NCBI GenBank assembly: GCA_023101885.1
Contig: JALPQD010000917.1
Coordinates: 45,874-109,873, forward strand
Reading direction: 5' to 3'
DNA: 64,000 bases
Source: Typhlomys cinereus
Taxonomy: Eukaryota > Chordata > Mammalia > Rodentia > Platacanthomyidae
The notes beneath the pieces are model-generated. The model was not told the origin of the DNA. It saw nothing but the letters and a program-made list of their open reading frames with translations, and searched no databases. This document shows positions 11,587 through 21,000 of the stretch, in pieces. The translations under genes and the position numbers were made by a program. Each line of letters begins with the position of its first letter. Positions within the stretch are counted from its first letter, which is position 1.

Positions 11587-12216
11587 AAATATGCACAATT
11601 GAATAAATAATAAAAAAATGGGCCTTGGAACTTAAAAAGAAACTTTACCAGGAAAGAATTTGAAATGTCTAACAAATATCTTAAGAAATGCTTTGCATCC
11701 TTAGCCATCAGGAAAATGCATATCAAAACCTTCCTGAGATATCATCTCACCCCGGTCAGGGTGGCAAAAATCCACAATACAAACAACACCAAATGCTGGA
11801 GAGGATGTGGTGACAAGGGAACTCTCCTATATTGCTGGTGGGAATGAAGGCTTATACAACCACTCCGGCGAGCCATCTTGTAATTGATAAAAATGTTTAA
11901 GATTAAAATCCCATATGTCCCTGCTATTCCACTTTTGGTAATATTCCCCCATACGTAAACATTCACCTCATTGGCACAAGCACGACTATGTTCATAGCAG
12001 CACTGTTTACAATAGGAAAGTCATGGAATCAATCCAAATACCCAACAGTTGACAAGTGGGTAAGGGAAATGTTTTACATTTATACAAGGAAATACTACTC
12101 AGCCATTAAAAATGATGAATTAATGAAATTTGCTGGGAAATGAATGGAATTAGAAACAATTATGTTGAGTGAAGTATTCCAAACACAGAAAATTAAGTGC
12201 GGTAGGTGGATCCTAG
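9593..12216 (+). mobile_element. L1-C ORF2, remainder to stop
   Basis: Continuation of ORF2 from the endonuclease through the reverse transcriptase to the C-terminus, ending at the TAG at 12214-12216 after a Gly-Ser end. The RT block lies at about 10680-11290. The catalytic FADD motif reads FADN at about 11190, a loss of a metal-binding Asp. About 800 bases are missing near 11330, where the text jumps from the post-RT region to the segment before AACCCA-GAATGGGAG. Many frameshifts occur. A truncated SINE sits at 11484-11612. Confidence 0.85.
11484..11612 (+). mobile_element. 5'-truncated SINE with long (CA)n
   Basis: The 3' half of the same SINE family as at 4872 (ggtccatggtggatcc, then a CA repeat of about 44 bases, then gcacaattgaataaataa). 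It is flanked by a perfect 14 bp duplication, aaaaaatgggcctt, at 11470-11483 and 11613-11626, so it inserted in truncated form by target-primed reverse transcription. Confidence 0.85.
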
Positions 12217-13258
12217 TACAAAACCAATTTAGAGACACATTCAAAGATAAATCTCTGTAATACCTACAGTAATTGCAAAGATTAGAAACAGGAGGTAAGG
12301 GAAAGTAGGGCCCTGCAAGCAACAAGGAGAGAGGGGATCATGATACAGCAGAGAAAATAAGTCACTGTGAAGGACTGCAAGTAAGTAATGAGACATCTGG
12401 TTAAGCTCATGGACTTGATTTTTGGTCCCTTGCTACTGATGGGGTTTGATCTCACCAGACAGGGAGGGCATAGAGTCTGGCAGATAGAAGTTAACCATCC
12501 AGCAAATGGGATACTGAACCCCCCTCACCGCAGTCTCCCATTTTTATTCCATCTACCTTTGAATCTACTTTTATAGGAAGAGTCTATTTTAACAGTTTTT
12601 TATCTTTGACTAGGAGGAGACATCCAATACCCATCAGAATGGATCCAAGGGCGGTGCAGGAATAGCAAAATTAGAAAAAAAAAAACAACAACAAACCATA
12701 ATTCAGAACATCAGAGACCCTACACTAGTCACCTGGAACCAGGCCAGCCTAATCTCTCCCATCCTAAAGCTCAGGGAAATTTTTGGAAAAGGGGTAGTAA
12801 GATTGTAAGAGCCTAACGATCAGGAAGAGCAAGGATATGCTAGATACCCCACACAAGTTAGGGCCAAAGTAATCATAATAGGACTTTGCATAACCTGTGC
12901 AATGGCAGACATTTGATTGACCCCCTAAAGTCTAGCATGGTTCACAGGCACTATGATCCCTAGAGGCAAGGGATTAACAGCACAATAGTGTTCCTATGCT
13001 AATGGGGAATACAAGAAAGAGCTCTAGATAATGCTACTTAGTTCTTACATCTCATAAGAGAGGAGGAGCAAGAGAGTAGCTTGACATTCAAACTGAAGGA
13101 TGTTCCAGGGATGGGAGAGCAGTTGGCACTGGGAGAAAGGGAGGGGCAGAAGGAAGCAAAAAATGGGGGAGGGAGGAAGAGGATCCACGGATGGTTGGAG
13201 GGAGGGAGGGGACCATGGTACCTATTATGTTTTTATGAATGAAAACAAAAAAATAGAA
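12217..13258 (+). mobile_element. L1-C 3' UTR
   Basis: The L1 3' UTR, about 1.04 kb. It has the conserved block common to all copies here (ggcaagggattaacag, ggaacacaagaaagagctct-like text) and a polypurine, G-rich tract at 13120-13215, and ends in a short A-rich run near 13240-13258. G-rich polypurine tracts are typical of L1 3' UTRs. Coding-looking stretches here are frame shadows. Confidence 0.85.
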
Positions 13259-13259
13259 T

Positions 13260-13800
13260 TATTGTCTGCAGAAGAAGTTGGTGGAGGCAGTGGGGGAGGC
13301 GGCAGTGTCAGCGTTAAGGTGTAGGGTAAGTTAACTAAGTGATGAGAATCCAAGGTAGGAGTAGCCCAACCCATGCTGAAGGATGGGGGGTGGGGTTGGA
13401 GGGGGAGGGAGGGAGAAGTTATGCATGTCAAATACAGGAGGAGGAAAAGGGTACTGTGGCACACCCAATTTCTCCTGGGATGCCATTTTATCCGAGATAT
13501 AAAACTGCTGAGTTGGAGCCCTGGCATGGTTTGTTCGAAGGTATCTTACCCATGGAAAAGCCTCTTCAGAATTCTTTGTTGTGATATCCTTTGGAATACT
13601 CTGAAGGAGAGCCATAAACTTTCCTATTGTGATGCCTTACAGCAAATCTTCACCTGTCTTATTAGAATCAGACCTGAGTCTCCTCCTGCCTGTGGCCTGT
13701 GGCTTCTTCTGTCTGGCTTCTTTTTCTTTTTCATCATCACTGAAGTCTAAGGCTTCTGGTGGAGGATATAGATCATTCTTCCATGATGCATCAGATACCC
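13260..13800 (-). pseudogene. Unidentified coding relic (probable retrocopy), 3' part
   Basis: On the minus strand a single frame runs from the provirus boundary down to about 13331 with only one in-frame stop (TAA at 13637). It encodes SDASWKNDLYPPPEALDFS, an acidic/lysine-rich stretch, MALLQSIPKDITTKNSEEAF, QFYISDKMASQEKLGV and a proline-rich end with PPPPTPPP. Further downstream comes another proline-rich run (PPPPLPPP). This composition looks like real protein, not chance. No intron signals interrupt it, and it lies between two L1 3' ends, so a processed copy is likely. I do not recognise the parent gene. It continues at 20382 on the other side of the ERVL provirus. Confidence 0.6.
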
Positions 13801-14216
13801 TGTGATAGTTAAGCCTGGGTGTCAACTTGACACACAGGGTACTAACTAAGCTGGGCTGAGACCACCTCTGGAAAAGGATCATCTGAGACTACTTGAAAGG
13901 GTAGTACACACCCTAGATCCTATCAGAACTCCAAAGCTCTCAAAGGATTCTCCCAATACTGCATCATATAAAAAGGAGCCACCAAGGAGAACAGATCTCT
14001 TCTTGCAGCTGTTCTAGGAATCGTTCTTCCTTTCGGCTGTCCAGTTCCTTTGACCTTCCACTAGACTAAGACTCTAGGAGTTCTCCAGTCTTCAGCCAGC
14101 ACCTACTTGACTACCGAACTGAGCAACTAGCTGTTGGCAGCCATCGTTGGAACTACCTCGGCTACTGACAGCCTTCGCTGGAATACTTCGGCCATATCTG
14201 TAAGCCAACTCAATAA

Positions 14217-14275
<59 letters not shown>

Positions 14276-14317
14276 GTTCTGTGAATTCTGTGACTCTAGA
14301 GAACCCTAACTAATACA
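13801..14317 (+). repeat. 5' LTR of ERVL provirus
   Basis: 517 bp LTR with TG...CA ends (tgtgatagttaagcc ... ctaactaataca). A TATA box (tataaaaa) lies at 13967-13974 and a polyadenylation signal AATAAA at 14212-14217, followed by a (TA)n run of about 52 bases. The host duplication taccc occurs at 13796-13800 and again at 20377-20381, and 5 bp is the size expected for class III ERVL elements. Outside the TA repeat I count about 8 differences from the 3' LTR in about 465 bases (1.7%), so the insertion is fairly young. Confidence 0.92.
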
Positions 14318-14322
14318 GAAAT

Positions 14323-14340
14323 TGGTACCAGAAGTGGTTC
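14323..14340 (+). promoter_or_regulatory. ERVL primer-binding site (tRNA-Leu type)
   Basis: TGGTACCAGAAGTGGTT begins six bases after the 5' LTR. It matches the complement of the 3' end of a leucine tRNA (TGGTACCAGGAGTGG) apart from a mismatch, in line with the Leu primer used by ERVL elements. Confidence 0.75.
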
Positions 14341-14361
14341 TAGAGAAGCAGAATTGTAGGA

Positions 14362-15838
14362 ATGAATTTTACTGGCAAGTTTTGTGATTTCTGGAGCTGG
14401 CTTGTTGACCCAGTGCCAGTGGCTAAAGACTCCCCTGGTGGCATGGAGCACACTGTTTGGAGTGAACTGTTTCTAGAACTGGTAAACATAGGTGTGTTGG
14501 ACAGTCTTGATGCCCCTCTTGCGAGGATTGAGAAGCTCAGCGATTCCGTATATGGAACTTTACAAAAAATGAGTAAGAATAAGGAAAATGATGGTGCTGG
14601 CTGGTTTTTCCTAGCATCTCTCATTAAACTACAAATGAAAAAGGAAGATCTCAGAGAGGAAAATATCCAACTCGGAAAGCGCATAAAACAACTTAGAAGT
14701 TTCTAAGTGTGCCCTAGAAGAGAATCTTCTCTCCAGTAGCAATAGGGCTCGAATTGCTGAAAATCAAACCCAAACTTTGTTTATTAGAGTGGCTGAGTTA
14801 CAACGTAAATTAAATTCCCAGCCTCGAAAGGTGTCGGCGGTTAAAGTAAAAGCGCTTGATTGGTAAAGAGTGGGATCCTGAAAAGTGGGATGCTAATGTG
14901 TGGGAAGACCAAACTGATGATGAGGACGAGGATGTTGAACCCTCAACTTCTGGTGCATTTATTCCGCCTGAGTAAATGGTCTCCTCACCTTTAGCAGATG
15001 ATGAATCCCCACACCCACCCTCTACAAAAGTGCCATTTTCACCTTTGCCACGAGTAAATATTGAAGTTACATCACAAGCACCTGTGATTGCTTCCAGGCT
15101 TATAACTAGGCTCAGGGCTAAACAGGCTCCTAAAGGTGAAATAGAAAGTGTGGTCCATGAGGAGGTGCGCTATACTCCTAAAGAATTCCATGACTTTTCT
15201 AACACGTTTAAGCAGCAATCTGGGGAATACCCCTGGGAATGGATTGTAAGGCTGTGGGATACTAGTGGAAGGAGCATAAAATTGGATAAAAGTGAGTTCA
15301 CAGAAATGGGCCCATTGAGTAGAGATTCTAGGTTTAACACTGCTACTCATAGAGTTAAAAATGGTGCCAAGAGTTTATTCGAGTGGGTAGCTGAAGTATT
15401 TATTAAAGTTTGGCCATCTGAAAAGGAACTGGAAATTCCAGACATTCCTTGGCTTAATGTTGACATGGGATTAAGAGGCTCAGGGAAATCGGTATGCTTG
15501 ACTGGATACGTTCTTTAAAATCCAATTCTCAATGGGAGAATCCAGATGACATGCCTTTTACCAGAAATGTACTTAATAAATTGGAGAGAGGGGCAGCACC
15601 AAATATGAAGGCTCCTATCATTGCTCTTCTCCTTGTTCCAGACCTAACAATGGGAGATGCTGCTGCCCAGTTGGAAGACTTAAATTCAATGGGCCTAGGT
15701 GGATCGAGGAGTAGTAGGGGCCAAGTGGCAGCATTGAATTGCCAATGGCAAAGTAAGCGTACTAACCATAATGTGCAGCCTAGACAGAACAGTACTTATG
15801 AGGGTCTCACTCGCTTAGACTTTGGCATTGGCTAATTA
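14362..15838 (+). pseudogene. gag: ERVL gag (broken)
   Basis: Region of the capsid precursor of an ERVL provirus. A first open segment runs 14362-14706 and ends in a charged coiled-coil-like stretch (KLQMKKEDLREENIQLGKR). Coding text continues after stops near 14704, 14862 and 14972, in a different frame at 14976-15518, and in a third frame at 15494-15835. At least three frame breaks are visible, so no full Gag can be made from this copy. Position between the primer-binding site and the protease supports the call. Residue-level homology was judged from pattern only. Confidence 0.8.
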
Positions 15839-16020
15839 ATCATGGTGTCCCCAAAAGTAAAATAGATAAGAAGCCTACAAAGTTCTTATTTGACCTGTAC
15901 AAGCAGAAAAATTCTAACAGAAATGAAGGAAAAGCTGCCTTTACTCATAGTAGCAGAGAATCACGGCCTGTCAACCAATTTCCAGACTTGAGCCAGTTTA
16001 CAGATCCAGAACCCCTTGAA

Positions 16021-16500
16021 TGAAGGGGAGGCCGGGTTCCTTTAAGGAAGGACCTTGACACCATAGCAAAAAGCTTTAATATTAGTCTTTCTTCTGTCCT
16101 TCCACAAAGGGACCTAAAGCCTTTCACTAGAGTAACTGTGCATTGGGGGAAAGGAAATAATCAGACATTTCGGGGTTTACTAGATACTGGGTCTGAGTTG
16201 ACATTGATTCCAGGAGACCCTAAAAAGCATAATAGCCCTCCAGTTAAAGTAGGGGCATATGGAGGTCAGGTGATTGATGGAGTTTTGGCTAATGTTTGAC
16301 TCACAGTAGGTCCAGTAGGTCCCCGAACTCATCCAGTGGTTATTTCCCTAGTACCTGAATGTATAATTGGAATAGATATACTTAGAAGTTGGCAGAACCC
16401 TCACATTGGTTCCTCGAAATGTGGAGTAAGAGCCATTATGGTTGGGAAGGCCAAATTGAAGCCTTTAGAATTGCCTCTACCAAGGAAAATAGTGAATCAG
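16021..16500 (+). pseudogene. pro: ERVL protease region (broken)
   Basis: Retroviral aspartic protease. The active-site motif LLDTGSELTLIPG is visible with DTGS at 16183-16194. A second conserved piece, [10 protein letters not shown], lies at about 16368-16397. The frame has a TGA at 16297-16299, between the active site and the C-terminal part, and a TGA at 16021 separates it from upstream text. The protease would mature Gag and Pol. It continues in the same frame into reverse transcriptase. Confidence 0.85.
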
Positions 16501-17340
16501 AAACAGTATCGTATCCCTGGAGGAATTACAGAAATTAGTGCCACCATAAAGGACTTGAAGGATGCAGGGGTGGTGGTTCCGACCACCTCTCCTTTCAACT
16601 TTCCCATTTGGCCTGTGCAGAAGACAGATGGATCATGGAGAATGACTGTTGATTATCGCAAACTTAACCAAGTTGTGACTCCAATTGTAGCTGCTATACC
16701 AGATGTGGTTTCGTTGCTTGAGTAGATCAACACATCTCCTCGTACTTGGTATACAGCCATTGATTTTGCAAAAGCTTTTTTCTCCATACCTATTCATAAA
16801 GATCATCAGAAGCAATTTGCCTTCAGTTGGCAAGGCCAGCAGTATACATTTACAGTGTTACCTCAAGCGTATATTAATTCTCCAGCCCTATATCCATAAC
16901 TTAGTTCGCAGAGATTTTGATCGCTTGTCTCTTCCGCAAGGTATCACACTAGTCCATTATATAGATGATATTATGCTGATTGGCTCCAGTGAGAAGGAAG
17001 TAGCAAGCATTTCGGATTTGTTGGTAAGGCATATGCGCAACAGAGGATGGGAAATAAACCCAACCAAAATCCAAGGACCTTCCACTTCAGTAAAATTTTT
17101 AGGAGTTCAGTGGTGTGGGGCATGTAGAGATATCCCCTCTAAGGTAAAGGATAAGTTGTTACACCTGGCCCCTCCCACCACTAAGAAAGAAGCACAATGT
17201 TTGGTGGGCCTGTTTGGATTTTGGAGGCAGCACATTCCTCACTTGGGTGTATTACTTAGGACCATATACCAAGTAACTCGGAAAGCTGCCGACTTTGAGT
17301 GGGGCCCAGAACAAGAGAAGGCTCTTCAGCAGGTTCAAGC
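16501..17340 (+). pseudogene. pol: ERVL reverse transcriptase region (broken)
   Basis: RT domain: fingers with [14 protein letters not shown] at about 16636-16677, palm with TAIDFAKAFFSIP at about 16753-16791, and the catalytic YIDD at 16958-16969. A TAG at 16723-16725 interrupts the first frame, and a small indel between about 16870 and 16905 moves the catalytic motif into another frame. From about 16905 the frame is open through RNase H to about 18250. RT copies genomic RNA into DNA for integration. The catalytic residues themselves are preserved. Confidence 0.9.
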
Positions 17341-18250
17341 TGCTGTACAGGCTGCCTTGCCACGTGGACCATATGATCCAGCAGACCCAATGGTATTGGA
17401 AGTGTCTGTTGCAGATAGAGATGCTGTTTGGAGTCTCTGGCAGGCTCCCATAGGTGAATCACAGAAGAGACCCTTGGGATTTTGGACCAAGGCCCTGCCA
17501 TCATCGACAGACAATTACTCTCCTTTTGAGAAACAACTCTTGGCTTGTTATTGGGCCTTAGTGGAAACTGAACGTCTGACAATGGGTCACCAAGTTACCA
17601 TGCGACCTGAGTTACCCATCATGAGTTGGGTGTTATCTGACCCAGCAAGCCATAAAGTTGGACAGGCACAGCAGCAATCTATTATCAAATGGAAATGGTA
17701 CATACGAGACAGGGCCCGAGCGGGTCCTGAAGGCACAATTAAGCTACATGAAGAAGTTGCCCAAATGCCTATGGTTCCCCAACCTGTTTCAATGGCTGTT
17801 CCCAAGCATGCACCTATGGCCTCCTGGGGTATGCCCTATTATCAGCTAACTGAAGAAGAGAAGACTAGGGCCTGCTTCACAGATGGTTCTGCTCGCTATT
17901 CTGGTGCCACCCAGAAGTGGACAGCTGCAGCGTTGCAACCCCTTTCTGCAACAACCCCAAAGGACAGTGGAGAAGGGACATCTTCACAGTGGGCAGAATT
18001 TTGGGCAGTGCACATGGTTGTACACTTTGCCTGGAAGGAAAAATGGCCAGATGTGCGACTGTATACTGATTCATGGGCTGTAGCCAATGGTTTGGAAGCA
18101 TGGTCAGGAACTTGGAAGGAACATAATTGGAAAATTGGCGAGAAAGACATCTGGGGAAGAAGCATGTGGATAGATATCTCCCAATGGGCAAAGGACACAA
18201 AGATATTTGTGTCTCATGTAAATGCTCATCAAAGAGGACATCAGCAAAAG
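17341..18250 (+). pseudogene. pol: ERVL connection and RNase H domain
   Basis: Still in the open frame that starts in RT. The RNase H core begins with CFTDGSARYSG (catalytic Asp codon at 17882-17884). It continues through SQWAEFWAVHMVV (Glu), LYTDSWAVANGLE (second Asp, about 18065) and HVNAHQ at about 18215-18235. All expected acidic positions are visible. RNase H removes the RNA strand during reverse transcription. A frameshift near 18235-18255 separates it from integrase. Confidence 0.88.
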
Positions 18251-18921
18251 AAACCTTCAATAATCAGGTGGATAAGATGACCCATTCTGTGGAGAGTCAG
18301 GCTCTTTCCCCAGCCATTCCTGTCATTGCCCAATGGGCCCATGAATAAAGGGGACATGGTGGCAGAGATGGAAGTTATGCATGGGCTCAACAACATGGAC
18401 TTCCACTCACCAAGGCTGACCTGGCTACAGCTGCTGCTGAATGCCAAATCTGCCAGGAGCAGAGACCAACGCTGAGTCCTCGATATGGAGCTATTCCTCG
18501 GGGTGACCAACCAGCAACATGGTGGCAGGTTGACTACATTGAACCACTTCCAAGATGGAAAGGGCAGCACTTTGTTCTTACTGGGATAGATACTTATTCT
18601 GGTTATAGATTTGCCTTTCCTGAACATCATGCTTCTGCCAAGACTACCATCCAGGGACTTACAGAATGCCTTATCCACCATCATGGAATTCCACACAGCA
18701 TTGATTCTGACAAGGGAACTCATTTCACAGCTAAAGAAGTACGACAGTGGGCTCATGACCATGGGATTCATTGGTCTTACCATGTTCCCCACCATCCTGA
18801 AGCAGCTGGCTTGATAGAACAGTGGAATGGCCTTTTAAAGGCACAATTACAGCGTCAATTAGGTGGTAATAGTCTGGAGGGATGGGGCAGAATTCTCCAG
18901 AAGGCAGTATATATGCCTTAA
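18251..18921 (+). pseudogene. pol: ERVL integrase (broken)
   Basis: DDE integrase. First Asp in VDYIEPL at 18532-18534, second Asp in SDKGTHF at 18709-18711, and Glu in LIEQWN at 18817-18819, with 35 residues between the last two, which is the retroviral D,D35E spacing. A CXXC pair from the zinc-binding module is seen at about 18448-18459 (CQIC). A TAA at 18346-18348 breaks the N-terminus. A 2-base insertion (repeated ta) near 18908 shifts the C-terminus into the frame used by the dUTPase part. It joins proviral DNA to the host genome. Confidence 0.88.
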
Positions 18922-19559
18922 ACAAGCATCCAATATATGGTACTGTGTCTCCTATAGCCAGGATTCAAGGGTCCAGGAATCAAGGGGTGGAAACAGGAAT
19001 AGCTCCTCTTACTATCAGTCCTAGTGACCCATTAGGAAAATTCTTGCCTCATGTTCCTGCAAGCCTGTATTCTACTGGCTTAGAAGTTTTGAGTCCAAAG
19101 CAGGGAATGCTTCTGCCAGGAGACATAGCAACTATTCCTTTGAACTGGAAGCTAAGGCTTCCTCCTGGTTATTTTGGACTTCTGATGCCCTTGAGCCAAC
19201 AGGCTAAGAAAGGAATAATAGTATTAGGAGGGGTGATTGACCCAGACCACCAAGGAGAAATTGGACTGGTTCTCCACAATGGTGGTAAGGAAGAATATGT
19301 CTGGAGTATAGGAGATCCACTAGGGCATCTCTTGCTATTACCATGTCCTGTGATTAAGGTCAATGGGAATTTACAGCAACCCAACACAGGAAAGACAGTA
19401 AATGGTCCAGATCATTCAGGAATGAAGGTAAGGATAACCCCTCCAGGTAAAGAGCCAAGACCTGCAGAAGTACTTGCTGAAGGTGGAGGAAATACAGAAT
19501 GGGTAGTAGAAGAATACCACCTAAGGCCACGTAACCAGTTAAAGAAACGAGGATTATAA
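18922..19559 (+). pseudogene. pol: ERVL integrase C-terminus and dUTPase domain
   Basis: Open frame to the stop at 19557-19559, starting within integrase text (IYGTVSPIARI) and followed by a dUTPase-like domain. The latter shows PGDIATIPL, a GLLMPLS segment and GGVIDPDHQGEIGLVLHN. dUTPase hydrolyses dUTP to keep uracil out of cDNA. A dUTPase placed after integrase is the hallmark of ERVL. In the usual dUTPase motif the residue after the second Asp is Tyr. Here it is His, which may weaken activity. No env follows, again as expected for ERVL. Confidence 0.85.
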
Positions 19560-19891
19560 TTGCCATGAGTGTTTCTGGTCTAGACTGTCAAGAATAAACT
19601 TGTGCATGTGCACATACTCTAAGAAGATATTTATGTAATGTAATAATATGTTAATCTTTAGTTATGAGATGAAATGCTGTAATCTACATTATGATATTGT
19701 GTTATGGGACACTGAGACTAAGGATTTCTCAAAGGGCATTGTCATTGATCTTGGAAAAAATAATGCGTGTGTGGTTGTACGTGGATAGCTATATTATGTT
19801 AGGCGGAACTATGAATCTTACTGTTTTATTTGGAGAATTTTTAATGGCCTAAGGAAATGTGATTTGGTGTCAAGTTGACAAGGGGTGGACT
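19560..19891 (+). other. ERVL 3' untranslated segment and polypurine tract
   Basis: Non-coding proviral sequence between the dUTPase stop and the 3' LTR, with no env. It ends in a purine run, aaggggtgga, at 19880-19889, two bases before the LTR, the expected place of the plus-strand primer. Confidence 0.75.
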
Positions 19892-20376
19892 TGTGATAGT
19901 TAAGCCTGGGTGTCAACTTGACACACAGGGTACTAACTAAGCTGGGCTGAGACCACCTCTGGAAAAGGATCAACTGAGACTACTTGAAAGGGTAGTACAC
20001 ACCCTAGATCCTATCAGAACTCCAAAGCTCTCAAAGGATTCTCCCAATACTGCATCATATAAAAAGGAGCCACCAAGGAGAACAGATCCCTTCTTGCAGC
20101 TGTGCTAGGAATCGTTCTTCCTTCCGGCTGTCCAGTTCCTTTGACCTTCCACTAGACTAAGACTCTAGGAGTTCTCCAGTCTTCAGCCAGCACCTACTTG
20201 ACTACCGAACTGAGCAACTAGCTGTTGGCAACCATCGTTGGAACTACCTCGGCTACTGACAGCCTTCGCTGGAATACCTCAGCCATATCAGTAAGCCAAC
20301 TCAATAAATTTCATATATATATATATATATATTCGTTCTGTGAATTCTGTGACTCTAGAGAACCCTAACTAATACA
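19892..20376 (+). repeat. 3' LTR of ERVL provirus
   Basis: 485 bp, TG...CA ends, TATA box from 20058, AATAAA at 20303-20308, and a (TA)n run of about 20 bases, 32 bases shorter than in the 5' LTR. This repeat accounts for the length difference between the LTRs. The host repeat taccc follows at 20377-20381. Confidence 0.92.
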
Positions 20377-20381
20377 TACCC

Positions 20382-20660
20382 TATCCTGTGTAATTTTTTC
20401 TGTGAAAATATACTGTCTGAAGTCTTTCATTGATGGAACAAAATACAGTCTCCTTTATTTTAATGCATTTGCTTTCAATATCGTCTGAGGAATTAAACCA
20501 TAATACATAAAATGGATGTGCAACAGGTCTAAATATCTCAAATTTCTTACCTGCAGTCTACCAATTACTTTTGAAGATGATGGTCTCCTCGTTCATGGGA
20601 GGAAGATTAGTTATAGATTCAATTATTACTAATTGTTCGATAATGCTTGAAACCATCCCC
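20382..20660 (-). pseudogene. Unidentified coding relic (probable retrocopy), 5' part
   Basis: Minus-strand frame of about 90 codons with a single in-frame TAG. Text includes IIESITNLPPMNEETIIFKS, KKFEIFRPVAHPFYVLWFN and KIKETVFCSINERLQTVYF. It meets the relic at 13260-13800 across the ERVL insertion, with a one-base frame change close to the insertion point. The two parts together give about 250 codons of protein-like sequence without introns. Family not recognised. The upstream limit is the T-rich L1 tail at 20662. Confidence 0.55.
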
Positions 20661-20661
20661 A

Positions 20662-21000
20662 TCCTTATTTTTTAAAATTTTTATTATATTTATTTATTTT
20701 CTCCAAACATACAAGCTTAATAGGTACCCCTGTCCCTTCTCTCCCTTCACCATTCCCCAGTCCCCTTTGCACTCTCCCCTTTTCCCCTTCCTTTCACCCC
20801 CCACCACCCCTTTTCCCAGTGTCTTCCCATTCCCCCTCCCATTCCCTGGAACATCCTTTTGTTTGAATGCTAAGCTTCCCTCTAAGTCCTCCACTCTAGT
20901 GAGGTGAAAAGACTCATCGGCATTGCCCAGAGACCTTTCTTGGGTTGCCCTTTGGTATGGGAACACTGTCATGACTTAATCCTTTGCCTGTAAGGATCCT
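20662..21000 (-). mobile_element. L1-D, isolated L1 3' end
   Basis: Minus-strand L1 tip: T-rich start, aagcttaataggtaccc, a C/T-rich tract (the reverse of the G-rich polypurine tract) at 20735-20840, then conserved 3' UTR text ending near 21000. The divergence is greater than in most copies here, suggesting an older insertion. Confidence 0.8.

Noticed and set aside
10869..11726. 285-codon minus-strand open frame with a VCVCVCV run
   Set aside because: It is the reverse of L1 ORF2 plus the (CA)n of the SINE at 11484. The cysteine-valine run is the CA repeat.
13100..13584. Glycine-rich open frames on the plus strand
   Set aside because: They come from the G-rich polypurine tract of the L1 3' UTR and from the antisense of the proline-rich relic.
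17256..18260. Several minus-strand frames across the provirus pol region
   Set aside because: Shadows of the RT/RNase H frame. The catalytic motifs are on the plus strand.
13801..20376. Possible env gene in the provirus
   Set aside because: Only about 330 bases lie between the dUTPase stop and the 3' LTR, with no open frame or envelope-like feature. ERVL elements lack env.
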